A program made the position numbers and the translations under genes. A stretch of DNA of 61,899 nt, taken from assembly GCA_045612185.1 (NCBI GenBank), contig JAZKYO010000051.1, forward strand, positions 1 through 61,899. The letters run 5' to 3'. The stretch comes from RGIG8775 sp045612185. Lineage in GTDB: Bacteria > Bacillota > Clostridia > Oscillospirales > CAG-272. Below are positions 1-9,151 of the stretch, piece by piece. Position 1 is the first letter of the stretch; every line of letters begins with the position of its first letter. Under the pieces are notes generated by a model, which had not been told where the DNA came from, did not search any database, and saw nothing but the letters and a program-made list of their open reading frames with translations.

Positions 1-1388
1 GCCTCTGTACGGCGTGTCATACAGTCTGTTCCCAGATATGCCGAGGTGATGCAGAACGTGACGAATACTACCTCGTCGTGTTTCGTTGCCGCCAGTAAAA
101 CCTTTTCGTTTTCAAAAGGCGTAGCGAATTCGGGAACGAAGACGACCTCGCTGTTTGGAAATTCCTCTTTGATTTTTGCTTCTATCTTTTTGGGAAAATA
201 CCATTCTCCCGAGCGTATTTCCTGTTCGGGGGCGTTGTCCTTGAAATTAAGCGGAGTTACGATGGCAAAAAGACGTTTTTTGTTGGGATCGCCAACCGAA
301 GCTGAGATGCCGTCGTCGGTGACAGCGGTTATACAGTCACGCGCCACGCTGTTCAATATTTCTCTGTCTTCATCTGTAAACTCGGGAATAAGGTCGGCTT
401 TCGCGCCGATCTCAGCTTGAAGCGCAAGCACTCTTCCTGCTGCCTCGTTAAGCCTTTCTTCGCTGAACGCGCCGTCGTGGTAGTTCTGAAGCAGATATCC
501 GTAGGCAACGTCAATGGGCGTCCTGTAATTTGGCAGAATAATGTCGTTGCCTGCCGCGACACAGATACCCATAATATTTTCTTCGCCGTATTTCTGCAAA
601 ATTCCCATCATTGCAAGTGAATCGGTAAAGGCAACTCCGTCAAATCCCTGTTCTCTGATTATGTCTATGACTTTCTTTGAAGCCGAAGCAGGATAGTCGG
701 GGTCTATATTGTCGAAAACCTTGTGACCTGTCATAATTGCGGGAAGAACTCCTTGGTTCATAAGCTCTATGTATGGTATGAGGTCACAACTTAAGAGCTG
801 CTCCTTTGTGGCATGGCAAATGCCCTCGGTCATGTGAGTATCATATGGTGAATCTTCTGAACCGGGGTAGTGTTTGCCCGTTGACATAAATCCGTATTCC
901 TTGAACACCGCCGCTATTTCCAGGTTGGCTTTTAATACTTTTTCAGGGGTGTCTCCAAAAGTTCTGCTTACTCGACAGGGCCCGTTACCGCCGAGAATGT
1001 CTGCTATGGGCCCCCATGTGCCGTTAAATCCCTCGGCTTTGGCGTGGGCAACAATAGCTTTTGCAAAAGCTCGGTAATATGCGGGATCATCGCAAGCCGC
1101 GAGCGTCATTGCAGGAATTGCTGCAAGCCCCGAGCGAGGGTACCCCTGTTCCATGTCGTTGATTATGAGTATCGGATAGTCTGCCGCATCTTTTATCGCC
1201 TTTATTATTTCGGGGGCTTTGTCGTTTATGGGAACCTGAACTGAACCCAATGAACGGTTGCGGATCATTTCAAGTGTTTGCTCAAATTCCTCAGCCTTGC
1301 CGCAACGTCTTGCGCAAAATAGCATACCGATTTTTTGCTCGGTGGTGAGTTCTTCAAGTACCAGATTTTTCATTTTTTTCTGTGACAT
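1..1388 (-). CDS. Glycoside hydrolase family 3 (NagZ-like), 3' end beyond window
   Basis: Partial gene: about 462 codons are inside the window and the stop lies beyond its left edge. The reading frame starts at ATG 1388 after GGAGG (MSQKKMKN...). It looks like a GH3 N-terminal TIM barrel of the NagZ type: the loop motif GKHYPG with a following DTH (seen as KHFPGHG in NagZ) and the nucleophile motif TDSLAM are both present. A second alpha/beta part follows, as in two-domain GH3 enzymes. Such enzymes release terminal beta-linked sugars such as GlcNAc or glucose. The start lies inside the end of the GH2 gene (35-bp overlap), so the two are co-transcribed and probably act on one glycan. No signal peptide is seen, suggesting a cytoplasmic enzyme. 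Substrate cannot be told from the sequence. Confidence 0.85.
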   Translation of the reverse strand, partial: MSQKKMKNLVLEELTTEQKIGMLFCARRCGKAEEFEQTLEMIRNRSLGSVQVPINDKAPEIIKAIKDAADYPILIINDMEQGYPRSGLAAIPAMTLAACDDPAYYRAFAKAIVAHAKAEGFNGTWGPIADILGGNGPCRVSRTFGDTPEKVLKANLEIAAVFKEYGFMSTGKHYPGSEDSPYDTHMTEGICHATKEQLLSCDLIPYIELMNQGVLPAIMTGHKVFDNIDPDYPASASKKVIDIIREQGFDGVAFTDSLAMMGILQKYGEENIMGICVAAGNDIILPNYRTPIDVAYGYLLQNYHDGAFSEERLNEAAGRVLALQAEIGAKADLIPEFTDEDREILNSVARDCITAVTDDGISASVGDPNKKRLFAIVTPLNFKDNAPEQEIRSGEWYFPKKIEAKIKEEFPNSEVVFVPEFATPFENEKVLLAATKHDEVVFVTFCITSAYLGTDCMTRRTE

Positions 1389-4227
1389 TTACATATACCT
1401 CCTTACTGTCTAATCCGTTTGATTTTGCCAAAAGCGTGAAACTGCCGCTGTCCTTTGCCTGCACAAATACGCGGAGTTTTCCGTAAAAGCTTTCTTTTTT
1501 CCAGATGGGTTTAACCGTTTTTCCGATTGCAACCCGATTGTATATTCCGAGCTGAGCGGTGTTTACTCCGCTCATACGGACCTCAAGGTGATTTGCCCCG
1601 TTTTTAAATTGACAATAAAACCTGTAAGGTGTTGTAACATGCAGATGAGCCGTGTTTTTTCCTATCAGTGTGCCGTTAAGGTAGACCTCAAATTTGCCGA
1701 ACAGACGGTCAAATTGAATAAATTCAAAGCCCTCCGCATCGGCAATTTCAGCCTCAAAAATCGCGCTTGTAGTTTTTTCGTTGGGCGACTGATATTGCCA
1801 AACAAGTCTGTGACTGTCCTCGTAATCGGGGTGCTTAGGCTCAAACAGAACGCTTTTGAACTGAGAGTCAATGCTTTGGGATTTTGTAACCCCCGAAATG
1901 TCGTTTTCGTGGGGAATTGCGTACTTTTCCTTGGGCGCGCCGTCACGTGACACGTAAAAACCGTTTATGTCTCGCGTTTCAACACTTTCAAGGAATTTAT
2001 CGGCACTGCGATCGGCGGGATTGCCGTTTCCTATTGCAATAATTTTACCGTTGCCCTCTGTTTCAAACTGAATTTCGCGGTCAGATTGACGGCAAATATT
2101 GCCGCTCTCGTCGGTTATCATGGCGTCAACTATAACGATGCCGTCGGTGTCAATGTGGGTCTTGTCAGCCGTCAAAGACAGCTTCTTGGGGGCGTTTGGC
2201 GTGCTTATACACGTGCGATATGTTGCTCCGTTTCTTTCTCCCACAGCCTCAAGACAACCGGGCTCAAAATCAATCTCCCATATAGCGGAGTCGTATTTTT
2301 CCATTTGCTTTTCGCCAAGCTTTTTGCCGTTGAGATAAAGCGAAACAAACTCGCAATTGGTATATACGGCAATCTTTATGCGGTCGCCTTTTTTGAAATC
2401 CCAATGCGGCATTATTTCGAGTATCGGCTCGTCAAGCCAGCAGGAACGATAGTAGTAATAACTGTTTTTTGGAAATCCCACTAAGTCAATAGCGCCAAAG
2501 CTTGATGAGGTGTTGACTTGCGTAAAGGGCTTGGGCTCACCGTAATAATCTATGCCTGTCCACATGAAACCGCCCATAAGATAATCGCGGCTTTCATAGA
2601 ATTTTACCCACCCCTCGGGGGTAGAGCCTCCCATGGCGGTGTGTTCTCCCGTGGCGTTGACCTGTCCCTTTTCAAAGTTGTCAAAGCCCGCGTCTCTGCA
2701 AAGGAAGTGAGAACCTTCTTCAGTTCCAAGCATTATTCTGTCAGGATGCTCGGCGTGGTATCTGTCGGCGTTGTACCCGGGAATGTGATTGCCTTTGGCA
2801 TCTCGGGTCAGACGCTCAAGATTTCTTATGTAGTTAAATCCGCGCACGTCAACCACAGAGTTTACCCCTTTGTCAACGCAACCGTTGTTGGAGCCAAAGG
2901 TTATCGCTCGCGTAGGGTCAAGCGCTTTTATACGCTCGTATGCGGTGCGTGCCATTTGTGCCGCGCGGTCGGTGGATTGTATCTGTCTGTGATATTCCTC
3001 GTTTCCAAGTGACCACATAAATACGCAAGGGTGATTGCGGTGTTGGGTTACCATATCGTCCAGCTGTCTTAAAGCTTCGGGAGACGAGCCGAAAACTCTG
3101 GTTTCGTCCAAGACCAACACGCCAAGCTCGTCGCAGATATTTAAAATATCGGGAGAGGCTGGGTGGTGAGACGCGCGGTAAGCGTTTACCCCCATGCTTT
3201 TGAGAAGCTCAATTTTGTAACGGGATATACTTTCCGGCAGAGCTACGCCAAAGCCGCCGAAGTCCTGATGAATGCAAGCACCGCGAATTTTTATCGGTTT
3301 TCCGTTTAAAAACATACCTCGGTCGGCGTCGTAAGTAAATTCACGGAAGCCGAACCTCTGCGAGTCGTCCGCGGCTTCATCATCATCAATGAAAAATTCT
3401 GCGGTGTACAGATATGGAGATTCGGTATCCCAAAGTTTGGGAGATTCAATATGAAAATCAAAAGAACAGTTGAGCGCTTGGCTTGGCAAAAGTGTGGCGG
3501 TTATACTTTTTGGCTCGGCGGAAAGTCTGCCGCAGTCTGATATCCTGCATTCAAGCCGTACCGACTTTTGCAAGCAGGAAGAATTACGTAAAACGGTAGA
3601 AACCTTTACCGAGCCCGTGTTTTGCGAGACGATAAAGGTGGAGTACTGCGGAACGTAGACCTCGCTTTTGATGATAAGATGGGCGTGTCCGTATATTCCC
3701 GCACCTTCGTACCACCAGCCCTCGGGCTGTGTGGCGTGTACTCTTATGGCAACCACGTTGTCCTTTGTGTAAATAAGCTGATCGGTAATATCGAAAACCG
3801 CAGAAGTATACCCGCTGTTGTGTTTGTCAATATAAATTCCGTTTACAAAAACCGCATAATCGCGGAATACGCCTTCAAACTCCAAAAAAACGCGCTGGTT
3901 GTCGCAAAGCTTTTCTACCTTAAAATGCTTGCGGTACCAACCTACCGAAACGCTGTCAGTATGTGAATCACAGTCAAAAGCACTTGCCTGTGGAATGTAG
4001 CGGCTTATCGGTCTGCAGGCGTTTGAAGGGTTTGCGCGTGCGTCGGGTAAAAGCTCTATGCCCCAATCGTGAGGAAGGTCAACGTTACGCATCATTCCCT
4101 CGTGATAGTCTATATCGGCGGGACCTGTTGCAGAGGAGCATTTTCTGAAACCGTACGCGGAAAAAACGCCACAATCTCTGTCTGTGACAAATTTCCAATC
4201 CTTGTCAAAGCGTATCTTCTTTTGCAT
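1354..4227 (-). CDS. Glycoside hydrolase family 2 (beta-galactosidase/beta-glucuronidase type)
   Basis: A 957-residue GH2 enzyme. The ATG at 4227 (MQKKIRFD) is chosen over an upstream TTG because AAAGGAG sits just before it. Order: N-terminal sugar-binding jelly roll (VFVNGIYI), immunoglobulin-like domain, TIM barrel beginning near RGACIHQD, then C-terminal beta domains. The acid/base Glu is in WSLGNEE (about residue 410) and the likely nucleophile Glu in MLGTEEGS (about 503), followed by GGFMWTGIDYYGEP, which is typical of the family. The enzyme removes a non-reducing-end beta-sugar; galactose is the commonest substrate in this shape of GH2 but this is inference. There is no signal peptide. 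It leads a two-gene operon with the GH3 gene and is divergent from upp. Confidence 0.92.
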   Translation of the reverse strand: MQKKIRFDKDWKFVTDRDCGVFSAYGFRKCSSATGPADIDYHEGMMRNVDLPHDWGIELLPDARANPSNACRPISRYIPQASAFDCDSHTDSVSVGWYRKHFKVEKLCDNQRVFLEFEGVFRDYAVFVNGIYIDKHNSGYTSAVFDITDQLIYTKDNVVAIRVHATQPEGWWYEGAGIYGHAHLIIKSEVYVPQYSTFIVSQNTGSVKVSTVLRNSSCLQKSVRLECRISDCGRLSAEPKSITATLLPSQALNCSFDFHIESPKLWDTESPYLYTAEFFIDDDEAADDSQRFGFREFTYDADRGMFLNGKPIKIRGACIHQDFGGFGVALPESISRYKIELLKSMGVNAYRASHHPASPDILNICDELGVLVLDETRVFGSSPEALRQLDDMVTQHRNHPCVFMWSLGNEEYHRQIQSTDRAAQMARTAYERIKALDPTRAITFGSNNGCVDKGVNSVVDVRGFNYIRNLERLTRDAKGNHIPGYNADRYHAEHPDRIMLGTEEGSHFLCRDAGFDNFEKGQVNATGEHTAMGGSTPEGWVKFYESRDYLMGGFMWTGIDYYGEPKPFTQVNTSSSFGAIDLVGFPKNSYYYYRSCWLDEPILEIMPHWDFKKGDRIKIAVYTNCEFVSLYLNGKKLGEKQMEKYDSAIWEIDFEPGCLEAVGERNGATYRTCISTPNAPKKLSLTADKTHIDTDGIVIVDAMITDESGNICRQSDREIQFETEGNGKIIAIGNGNPADRSADKFLESVETRDINGFYVSRDGAPKEKYAIPHENDISGVTKSQSIDSQFKSVLFEPKHPDYEDSHRLVWQYQSPNEKTTSAIFEAEIADAEGFEFIQFDRLFGKFEVYLNGTLIGKNTAHLHVTTPYRFYCQFKNGANHLEVRMSGVNTAQLGIYNRVAIGKTVKPIWKKESFYGKLRVFVQAKDSGSFTLLAKSNGLDSKEVYVNVTEKNEKSGT

Positions 4228-4267
4228 GGGTCTTTCTCCTTTACGCACCAAATTCGCAATTTATATA

Positions 4268-4296
4268 AGTATAACACAAAAAGCAATTCAAGTAAA
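4268..4296 (-). promoter_or_regulatory. Sigma-A promoter for the GH2-GH3 operon
   Basis: Reading the minus strand, TTTACT (4296-4291), a 17-nt spacer and TATACT (4273-4268) lie about 40 bp upstream of the GH2 start. No clear operator is seen between it and the divergent upp promoter. Confidence 0.6.
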
Positions 4297-4316
4297 TACT
4301 TTTTTCTTAAAAACAC

Positions 4317-4345
4317 TTGAAAATTATGTGAAGAAATAGTATAAT
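4317..4345 (+). promoter_or_regulatory. Sigma-A promoter for upp
   Basis: TTGAAA (4317-4322), 17-nt spacer, TATAAT (4340-4345), followed by the ribosome site AAAGGAG before the upp ATG at 4376. The short leader leaves no room for a PyrR-type attenuator. Confidence 0.75.
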
Positions 4346-4375
4346 TGAAAGGTAGTAAAACAAAGGAGATAAACA

Positions 4376-5005
4376 ATGAGCCGCCTTCATATACTTGACC
4401 ATCCGCTTATTACGCATAAGCTTTCGATAATGAGAAATAAAAGAACGGGATCAAAGGATTTCCGTGAGTTGCTTGACGAGATAGCCATGCTTATGGGCTA
4501 TGAGATTACCAGAGAGCTTCCGCTTGAGGACGTGGTGATTGAGACTCCCATAGAAAAGATGGTGGCAAAAACCGTGTCGGGAAAAAAGCTTGCCATAGTG
4601 CCGATTCTCCGTGCGGGGCTCGGTATGGTGGAAGGACTTCGCAAGCTGGTTCCGGTTGCTAAGGTGGGGCATATAGGTCTTTACCGCAACCCCGAAACTC
4701 ATAAACCTGTAGAGTATTACTGCAAGCTGCCCCACGATATAGAGGACCGAATAGTAATTCTCGTAGACCCCATGCTTGCTACGGGAGGCTCTGCGGTTGA
4801 CGCACTCACTCTGCTTAAACAGCGAGGCTGTAAGCATATCCGCTTTATGTGTCTTGTAGCCGCGCCCGAGGGGGTAGAGGCAGTTACCTCAGCGCACCCC
4901 GACGTTGATATCTATACCGCCGCGCTTGACAGAGCGCTTAACGAAAAAGCATATATCGTTCCCGGTCTTGGCGATGCGGGTGACAGAATTTTCGGAACTA
5001 TATGA
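4376..5005 (+). CDS. upp: Uracil phosphoribosyltransferase
   Basis: 209 residues, the normal length of the family. It converts uracil and PRPP to UMP in pyrimidine salvage, in the cytoplasm. The PRPP-binding loop VDPMLATGGSAVDAL is intact, as are the N-terminal HPLITHKLS and the C-terminal PGLGDAGDRIFGT that closes over uracil. It begins after AAAGGAG. Its stop overlaps the start of the next gene by 4 bp (ATGA), so salvage is translationally coupled to a pseudouridine synthase. The link between the two functions is probably only transcriptional. Confidence 0.98.
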   Translation: MSRLHILDHPLITHKLSIMRNKRTGSKDFRELLDEIAMLMGYEITRELPLEDVVIETPIEKMVAKTVSGKKLAIVPILRAGLGMVEGLRKLVPVAKVGHIGLYRNPETHKPVEYYCKLPHDIEDRIVILVDPMLATGGSAVDALTLLKQRGCKHIRFMCLVAAPEGVEAVTSAHPDVDIYTAALDRALNEKAYIVPGLGDAGDRIFGTI

Positions 5006-5961
5006 GAATACTGACGATAAAGAAAAACGACGCGGGGCAAAGACTTGACAAATTTCTTGCCAAAGCCGTAAAGGGGCTTCCCACGTCGATGATGTATAAA
5101 TTGGTGAGAACCAAGAAAATAAAGGTAAACCGAAAGCGCACAGAGCCTAATTATATGCTTGCCGATGGCGATGAGATACAGCTTTTTATCAAAGAGGAGT
5201 TCTTCGACTCGCCCGAAAAGGATACGTCGTCCTTGCACACCATAACACCCAAGCTTGATATTTGCTATGAGGACGAGAATATTATTCTGTGTAACAAACG
5301 CCCGGGAGTGCTTGTGCATGAAGATACCGAGGGAGCGGATAATACGCTGATAATGCACGTAAAAGCCTATCTTTGCCAAAAAGGGGAGTATAACCCCGAG
5401 GACGAGCAGTCCTTTGCCCCCGCGCTTTGCAATAGAATAGACCGCAACACGGGTGGAATAGTTATCGCCGCAAAAAATGCCGAGGCGTTGCGCGTGATGA
5501 ATGAGAAGATACGCGAGGACGAGATAAGAAAGTTTTATTATTGCATCGTCAGAGGAGTGCCCGAAAGAAAAAGCGATACCCTTACGGGGTGGCTCAGAAA
5601 AAACAGCGCCACCAATACCGTAGAGGTCTTTGATAAAAAGGTAAACGGCGCGAAAAATATTATAACCAAGTATAAGGTTATCAGCACCAAAAACGGCGAA
5701 AGCCTCGTTGAGGTTGAACTGGTAACGGGACGCACACATCAGATAAGAGCGCATATGGCGCATATCGGACATCCGCTTGTGGGCGACGGAAAGTACGGCG
5801 TAAACCGCGAGGATAAGCGCCGCGGATATAAATTCCAAGCTCTTTACGCATATAAGCTTAAATTTAATTTCAAGGATGGAGAGGGCGCACTTGGCTACCT
5901 CAACGGCAAAACCGTTTCGCTTAAAAAAGAGGATATCTGGTTCTTGAAGGATTTTGAATGA
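5002..5961 (+). CDS. RluA-family pseudouridine synthase with S4 domain
   Basis: 319 residues. An N-terminal S4 RNA-binding domain (QRLDKFLAKAVKG..., about residues 10-60) precedes the RluA catalytic domain. The catalytic Asp motif appears as NRIDRNTGG where HRLDRxTSG is usual: the first residue is Asn instead of His, but the Asp and Arg are kept. The later motif GRTHQIRAHMAHIGHPLVGD is also intact. It isomerises uridines in rRNA or tRNA; the target (RluC or RluD sites) cannot be told. It is coupled to upp by a 4-bp overlap and followed by a terminator. Confidence 0.93.
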   Translation: MRILTIKKNDAGQRLDKFLAKAVKGLPTSMMYKLVRTKKIKVNRKRTEPNYMLADGDEIQLFIKEEFFDSPEKDTSSLHTITPKLDICYEDENIILCNKRPGVLVHEDTEGADNTLIMHVKAYLCQKGEYNPEDEQSFAPALCNRIDRNTGGIVIAAKNAEALRVMNEKIREDEIRKFYYCIVRGVPERKSDTLTGWLRKNSATNTVEVFDKKVNGAKNIITKYKVISTKNGESLVEVELVTGRTHQIRAHMAHIGHPLVGDGKYGVNREDKRRGYKFQALYAYKLKFNFKDGEGALGYLNGKTVSLKKEDIWFLKDFE

Positions 5962-5971
5962 TATCGTTTTT

Positions 5972-6018
5972 GTCCATAAAAAAGTCTGCGCAGTGTATGG
6001 ACTTTTATATCTTTTGTG
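5972..6018 (+). terminator. Intrinsic terminator after the upp operon
   Basis: GTCCATA (5972-5978) pairs with TATGGAC (5996-6002), followed by a T-rich tail (TTTTATATCTTTT). The stem is short and the loop long, so it may be leaky. Confidence 0.5.
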
Positions 6019-6049
6019 TTAAAATTAAGAAAAAAGGAAGGTTGATAAT

Positions 6050-6904
6050 ATGGCAGATTTATTTCCGAGAACAACGGTAGGCGGCGTGTCTATGCCGCGA
6101 ATGCTTATAGGTACGAATTGGCTTTTGGGATGGAGCCATACGGGCGCGGCGGCTGATGCGGGTATTAGAGCTAAGTATCAGAGCCCCGAGGACTTTTTGC
6201 CCGTGTTTAAAGCGTATCTTGACAGAGGAATTGACGCGGTTATGGGCCCGCTTAGCAATCACCCTCTTGGACTTGCGGCTGTTAAGTATGCCGAGGAAAA
6301 GCTTGGTAAAAAGATAATTATAATAGATACCCCTACGATGAACGTGGACGATACCCCCGAAGCTCGTCGCGAGGCTGAGGCAACGATAAAAAAGAGCGCT
6401 GAGGCAGGCTCTACGTTTTGTCTTGTGCATCACGCATCGGCAGAACAGCTTGTAAATAAGAATAAAAGGGAAATCACAAGACTTCCCGACTATCTCAGTA
6501 TGATTCGCGAGCAGGGAATGATTCCCGGACTTTCGGCTCACATGCCCGAGCTTATTACGTACAGCGATAAGAATGGCTACGACGTTGAGACCTACATACA
6601 GATATTCAACTGTATGGGATTCCTTATGCAGGTGGAGATTGAATCTGTTGCGAGAATAATCCACAATGCCAAAAAGCCCGTAATGACCATAAAGCCCATG
6701 GCGGCGGGAAGATGTACTCCCTACGTCGGTCTTACCTTTAACTGGAACGCAATAAGAGATTGTGATATGATAACGGTAGGCGCGGGAAGCGAGCTTGAGG
6801 TTGAAGAGGACGTTGAAATTTCTCTCGCGGCTCTTGAACACAGATTCCCAAGACTTGGCGCGCGTAATTCGCCCGCAAAGCAAGAGGTCCTCGGTCACAA
6901 ATAA
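6050..6904 (+). CDS. TIM-barrel protein, distantly aldo/keto reductase-like, unknown function
   Basis: 284 residues after a GGAAGG ribosome site. I do not recognise a named family. The pattern fits a TIM barrel: PRMLIGTNW at the N-terminus, KIIIIDTPT, STFCLVHHA, IPGLSAHMPE, PVMTIKPMAAGR and MITVGAGSELEVEEDVEISL. The last two resemble the cofactor-binding end of aldo/keto reductases (KP...GR and VG.sS.eEveE), but no Tyr-Lys-His-Asp catalytic set can be picked out with confidence. It could be an AKR-like oxidoreductase or a sugar aldolase-like enzyme. Its stop codon touches the stop of the convergent AraC gene, with no base between them. Confidence 0.7.
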   Translation: MADLFPRTTVGGVSMPRMLIGTNWLLGWSHTGAAADAGIRAKYQSPEDFLPVFKAYLDRGIDAVMGPLSNHPLGLAAVKYAEEKLGKKIIIIDTPTMNVDDTPEARREAEATIKKSAEAGSTFCLVHHASAEQLVNKNKREITRLPDYLSMIREQGMIPGLSAHMPELITYSDKNGYDVETYIQIFNCMGFLMQVEIESVARIIHNAKKPVMTIKPMAAGRCTPYVGLTFNWNAIRDCDMITVGAGSELEVEEDVEISLAALEHRFPRLGARNSPAKQEVLGHK

Positions 6905-7750
6905 TCAAAGTGACATTCCGAGCTTGCTTTTTCGGTAGTTAAGCGGCGTAACCCCAAGGCTTTCCTTAAAGCGCTTTATAAAATACGCGGAAACCCCAAA
7001 TCCGGAACGCCAGGCAATTTCATCAATGCTTGCTTCACTGTTTATAAGCAGATCTTTGGCGGATTGAATTCTGTAATAAAGAATATATTGCTTCAATGAC
7101 ATTCCCGTGGCCTCCTTCATCAGTCTGCTGAGGTGGTATGGGTGGTAGCCGAAAGCTTCGGCTATTTCGGTGTTGGTGAGCGATGGGTTGCCGTGATTTT
7201 GCTTGATATAATCTATTATACCGCTTACGAGCTTTGAGCTTCCGTGAGCGGTTTTTTCACGTAAAAGCCCTACGAGAAAGAACTTCAACAAAGCAGATGC
7301 GCTTTCGCGGTAGAGGTTTCTTTGGGTAACAAATTCGTCAATGCATTGAAAAAGTAGGTCTGCGCCTACGTCGGTCTCCCGTACAATTGGAGACGAAAAT
7401 TCTTTCGGTAGCTCGTAAAGCGTTATCTTTTTTTCGTCAAAATCTTTCTCTGTGGCGGTTCTTAAGCTTTCCTTGATGTGTGAATGAGTTTGAAAAAGGT
7501 CAAAGTTGAAAACAAGAGCTTCGTATTTTGTGAAAGAAGGAAAGTTCAGCCTGTATTTTGATGCGGGTGGCAGGAATATAGCGCAGTTATTGGATATTTT
7601 ATATTTTTCTTCGTCTATACAAAATTCGCCGTCCGCCTTTGAAAAATAGAACAGCCTGCAATCGTAACACCTTGAATAATCGGGAGAAATTTGCGGAATG
7701 CTGTGAATCCTAGCGTAGCGTATATGGGGATTTAGTTCATTAATCTTCAT
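6905..7750 (-). CDS. AraC-family transcriptional regulator
   Basis: 281 residues. The N-terminal half looks like a cupin ligand-binding domain (FLPPASKYRLNFP). The C-terminal hundred residues carry two helix-turn-helix motifs: NTEIAEAFGYHPYHLSRLMKEA and, after about 50 residues, IDEIAWRSGFG..AYFIKRFKE, followed by LGVTPLNYRKS. It is divergent from the Gfo/Idh/MocA oxidoreductase at 7861 with overlapping promoters, so that gene is its most likely target, with a sugar or sugar acid as likely inducer (inference). The start at 7750 gives MKINELNPH. Confidence 0.92.
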   Translation of the reverse strand: MKINELNPHIRYARIHSIPQISPDYSRCYDCRLFYFSKADGEFCIDEEKYKISNNCAIFLPPASKYRLNFPSFTKYEALVFNFDLFQTHSHIKESLRTATEKDFDEKKITLYELPKEFSSPIVRETDVGADLLFQCIDEFVTQRNLYRESASALLKFFLVGLLREKTAHGSSKLVSGIIDYIKQNHGNPSLTNTEIAEAFGYHPYHLSRLMKEATGMSLKQYILYYRIQSAKDLLINSEASIDEIAWRSGFGVSAYFIKRFKESLGVTPLNYRKSKLGMSL

Positions 7751-7798
7751 AATATCACCGTGTTTGATTTATTATATTTTTGATTTGCTTTTTTATAC

Positions 7799-7827
7799 AT
7801 TATAACAGATTTTCGGTGTATAATCAA
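7799..7827 (-). promoter_or_regulatory. Promoter of the AraC gene, overlapping a divergent promoter
   Basis: On the minus strand TTGATT (7827-7822), 17 nt, TATAAT (7804-7799). On the plus strand a TATAAT at 7819-7824 lies over this -35 box and probably serves the oxidoreductase; its -35 (about 7796) is poor, as expected of an activator-dependent promoter. TTATAC (7793-7798) and GTATAA (7818-7823) form a small inverted repeat across both. Confidence 0.55.
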
Positions 7828-7860
7828 GACGTAAACTTAAAAAAGTAAAGGAGTATTTTT

Positions 7861-9114
7861 ATGAAAGAAAAAATGCGAATAGCGATTATAGGCTGTGGGC
7901 TTTTTGCCAAGAACTTTGTTCCGCTTTTCAAAGCTCATCCCGTTGTGGAAAAGGTGTACGTTTGCGACCTTATCAGAGAACGCGCCGAAAAATACTCGAC
8001 CGATTTTGGCGTTGATATCATAGACAGCTTTGAGGAGGCACTTGCGTCCGACAAGGTAAACGCCGTGGCAATATTTACTCAGCGCTTCAAGCACGGTCCT
8101 ATGGTCATAGAGGCGCTTAAGGCGGGCAAGCACGTTTACAGTGCCGTTCCTTGCGGTATTACTGTCCGTGAGATAACAGAAATCGAAAAGCTTGTAAGAG
8201 AAACCCGTCTTACTTATTCCATGGGTGAAACGGGATATTACCGCGCTCCCGCGCTATTTTGCCGTCGGGAATATAAAAAGGGGACTTTCGGAAAGTTCAC
8301 CTATGCTGAGGCGCACTATAATCACGACATCAGAAATATGGAAGTTTCCTTCCGTTCGTCGGGCGGCGAGAATTGGAAACAGTATGCGGGAATCCCACCG
8401 TTCCTTTATCCAACCCACTCCACCGCAATGATATTGAGCGCTATGCCCGGTGTCTACGCCAAGCGTGTTGTGGCTATGGGCTATAAAGAAAGTCCGAGAA
8501 ACGATATCTACGGCAGAGCGGGGCAGAACCTCTATGACAATCCGTTTTCCAATGAGGTTATGCTCATAGAGCTTTCAAACGGCGGTATAGCGCGAGTAAG
8601 CGAAAACCGTTGCGTGGGCTGGAAATCACCCGAAACCTATATAAGCCAGTTTTACGGAACTGACGGAGGCTACGAGTTTGCCGTAGCTGACCATTACCTT
8701 GCCAAGTGGAAGAATGACAATAACAAAAATACGTCTATGTCTGTTGTAACCGAGGAGCTTCAGCCGAGAGAGCTTTCCGCGATTATAAGAAGTAACCATG
8801 CCGCGGCGGCACAAAAAATTGCCGATGGCGCAGGCTTTTTCGATATGTCACCCATTCAGCCCAAAGCCCGTCTGCCCAAGGAATTCGAGGGCTTGAAAAA
8901 CGGACATAACGGCACGCATCATTTCCTTATAGACGATTTTTGCCGCGCCTATGAGACAGGCAAGCTTTCTCCCACAAATATCTGGGCGGTAGCGAGATAT
9001 AATCTTCCGGGGCTTATCGCACATCAATCTGCGCTTGAGGGCGGGGTACTCAAAAATGTTCCCGACCTTGGAAATCCTCCCGACGATTGGGAGGTTCTAC
9101 CCGACGGAATATAA
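7861..9114 (+). CDS. Gfo/Idh/MocA-family NAD(P)-dependent oxidoreductase
   Basis: 417 residues. The N-terminal Rossmann fold starts at MRIAIIGCGLFAKNFV (GxGxxA/G type), followed by the family's AGKHVYSAVPCG (the EKP-like position, here SAVPCG, so the usual Lys is replaced). The C-terminal alpha/beta domain holds the substrate. Members oxidise or reduce sugars, inositols or hydrolyse glycosides through redox chemistry. The loss of the EKP Lys is also seen in glycosidase-like members (for example GH109), so a plain dehydrogenase role is not assured. Divergent AraC control is likely. A strong terminator follows. Confidence 0.88.
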   Translation: MKEKMRIAIIGCGLFAKNFVPLFKAHPVVEKVYVCDLIRERAEKYSTDFGVDIIDSFEEALASDKVNAVAIFTQRFKHGPMVIEALKAGKHVYSAVPCGITVREITEIEKLVRETRLTYSMGETGYYRAPALFCRREYKKGTFGKFTYAEAHYNHDIRNMEVSFRSSGGENWKQYAGIPPFLYPTHSTAMILSAMPGVYAKRVVAMGYKESPRNDIYGRAGQNLYDNPFSNEVMLIELSNGGIARVSENRCVGWKSPETYISQFYGTDGGYEFAVADHYLAKWKNDNNKNTSMSVVTEELQPRELSAIIRSNHAAAAQKIADGAGFFDMSPIQPKARLPKEFEGLKNGHNGTHHFLIDDFCRAYETGKLSPTNIWAVARYNLPGLIAHQSALEGGVLKNVPDLGNPPDDWEVLPDGI

Positions 9115-9117
9115 CCG

Positions 9118-9151
9118 AAAAAAGAGCTGAGTAGAACTCAGCTCTTTTTTT
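9118..9151. terminator. Bidirectional intrinsic terminator
   Basis: AAAGAGCTGAG (9121-9131), loop TAGAA, CTCAGCTCTTT (9137-9147) with A-tract before and T-tract after. It serves the oxidoreductase on the plus strand and the radical SAM gene on the minus strand. Confidence 0.9.

Noticed and set aside
4912..5838. Long minus-strand open frame opposite the pseudouridine synthase
   Set aside because: The plus strand encodes a complete RluA-family enzyme; the opposite frame shows no motif and no ribosome site.
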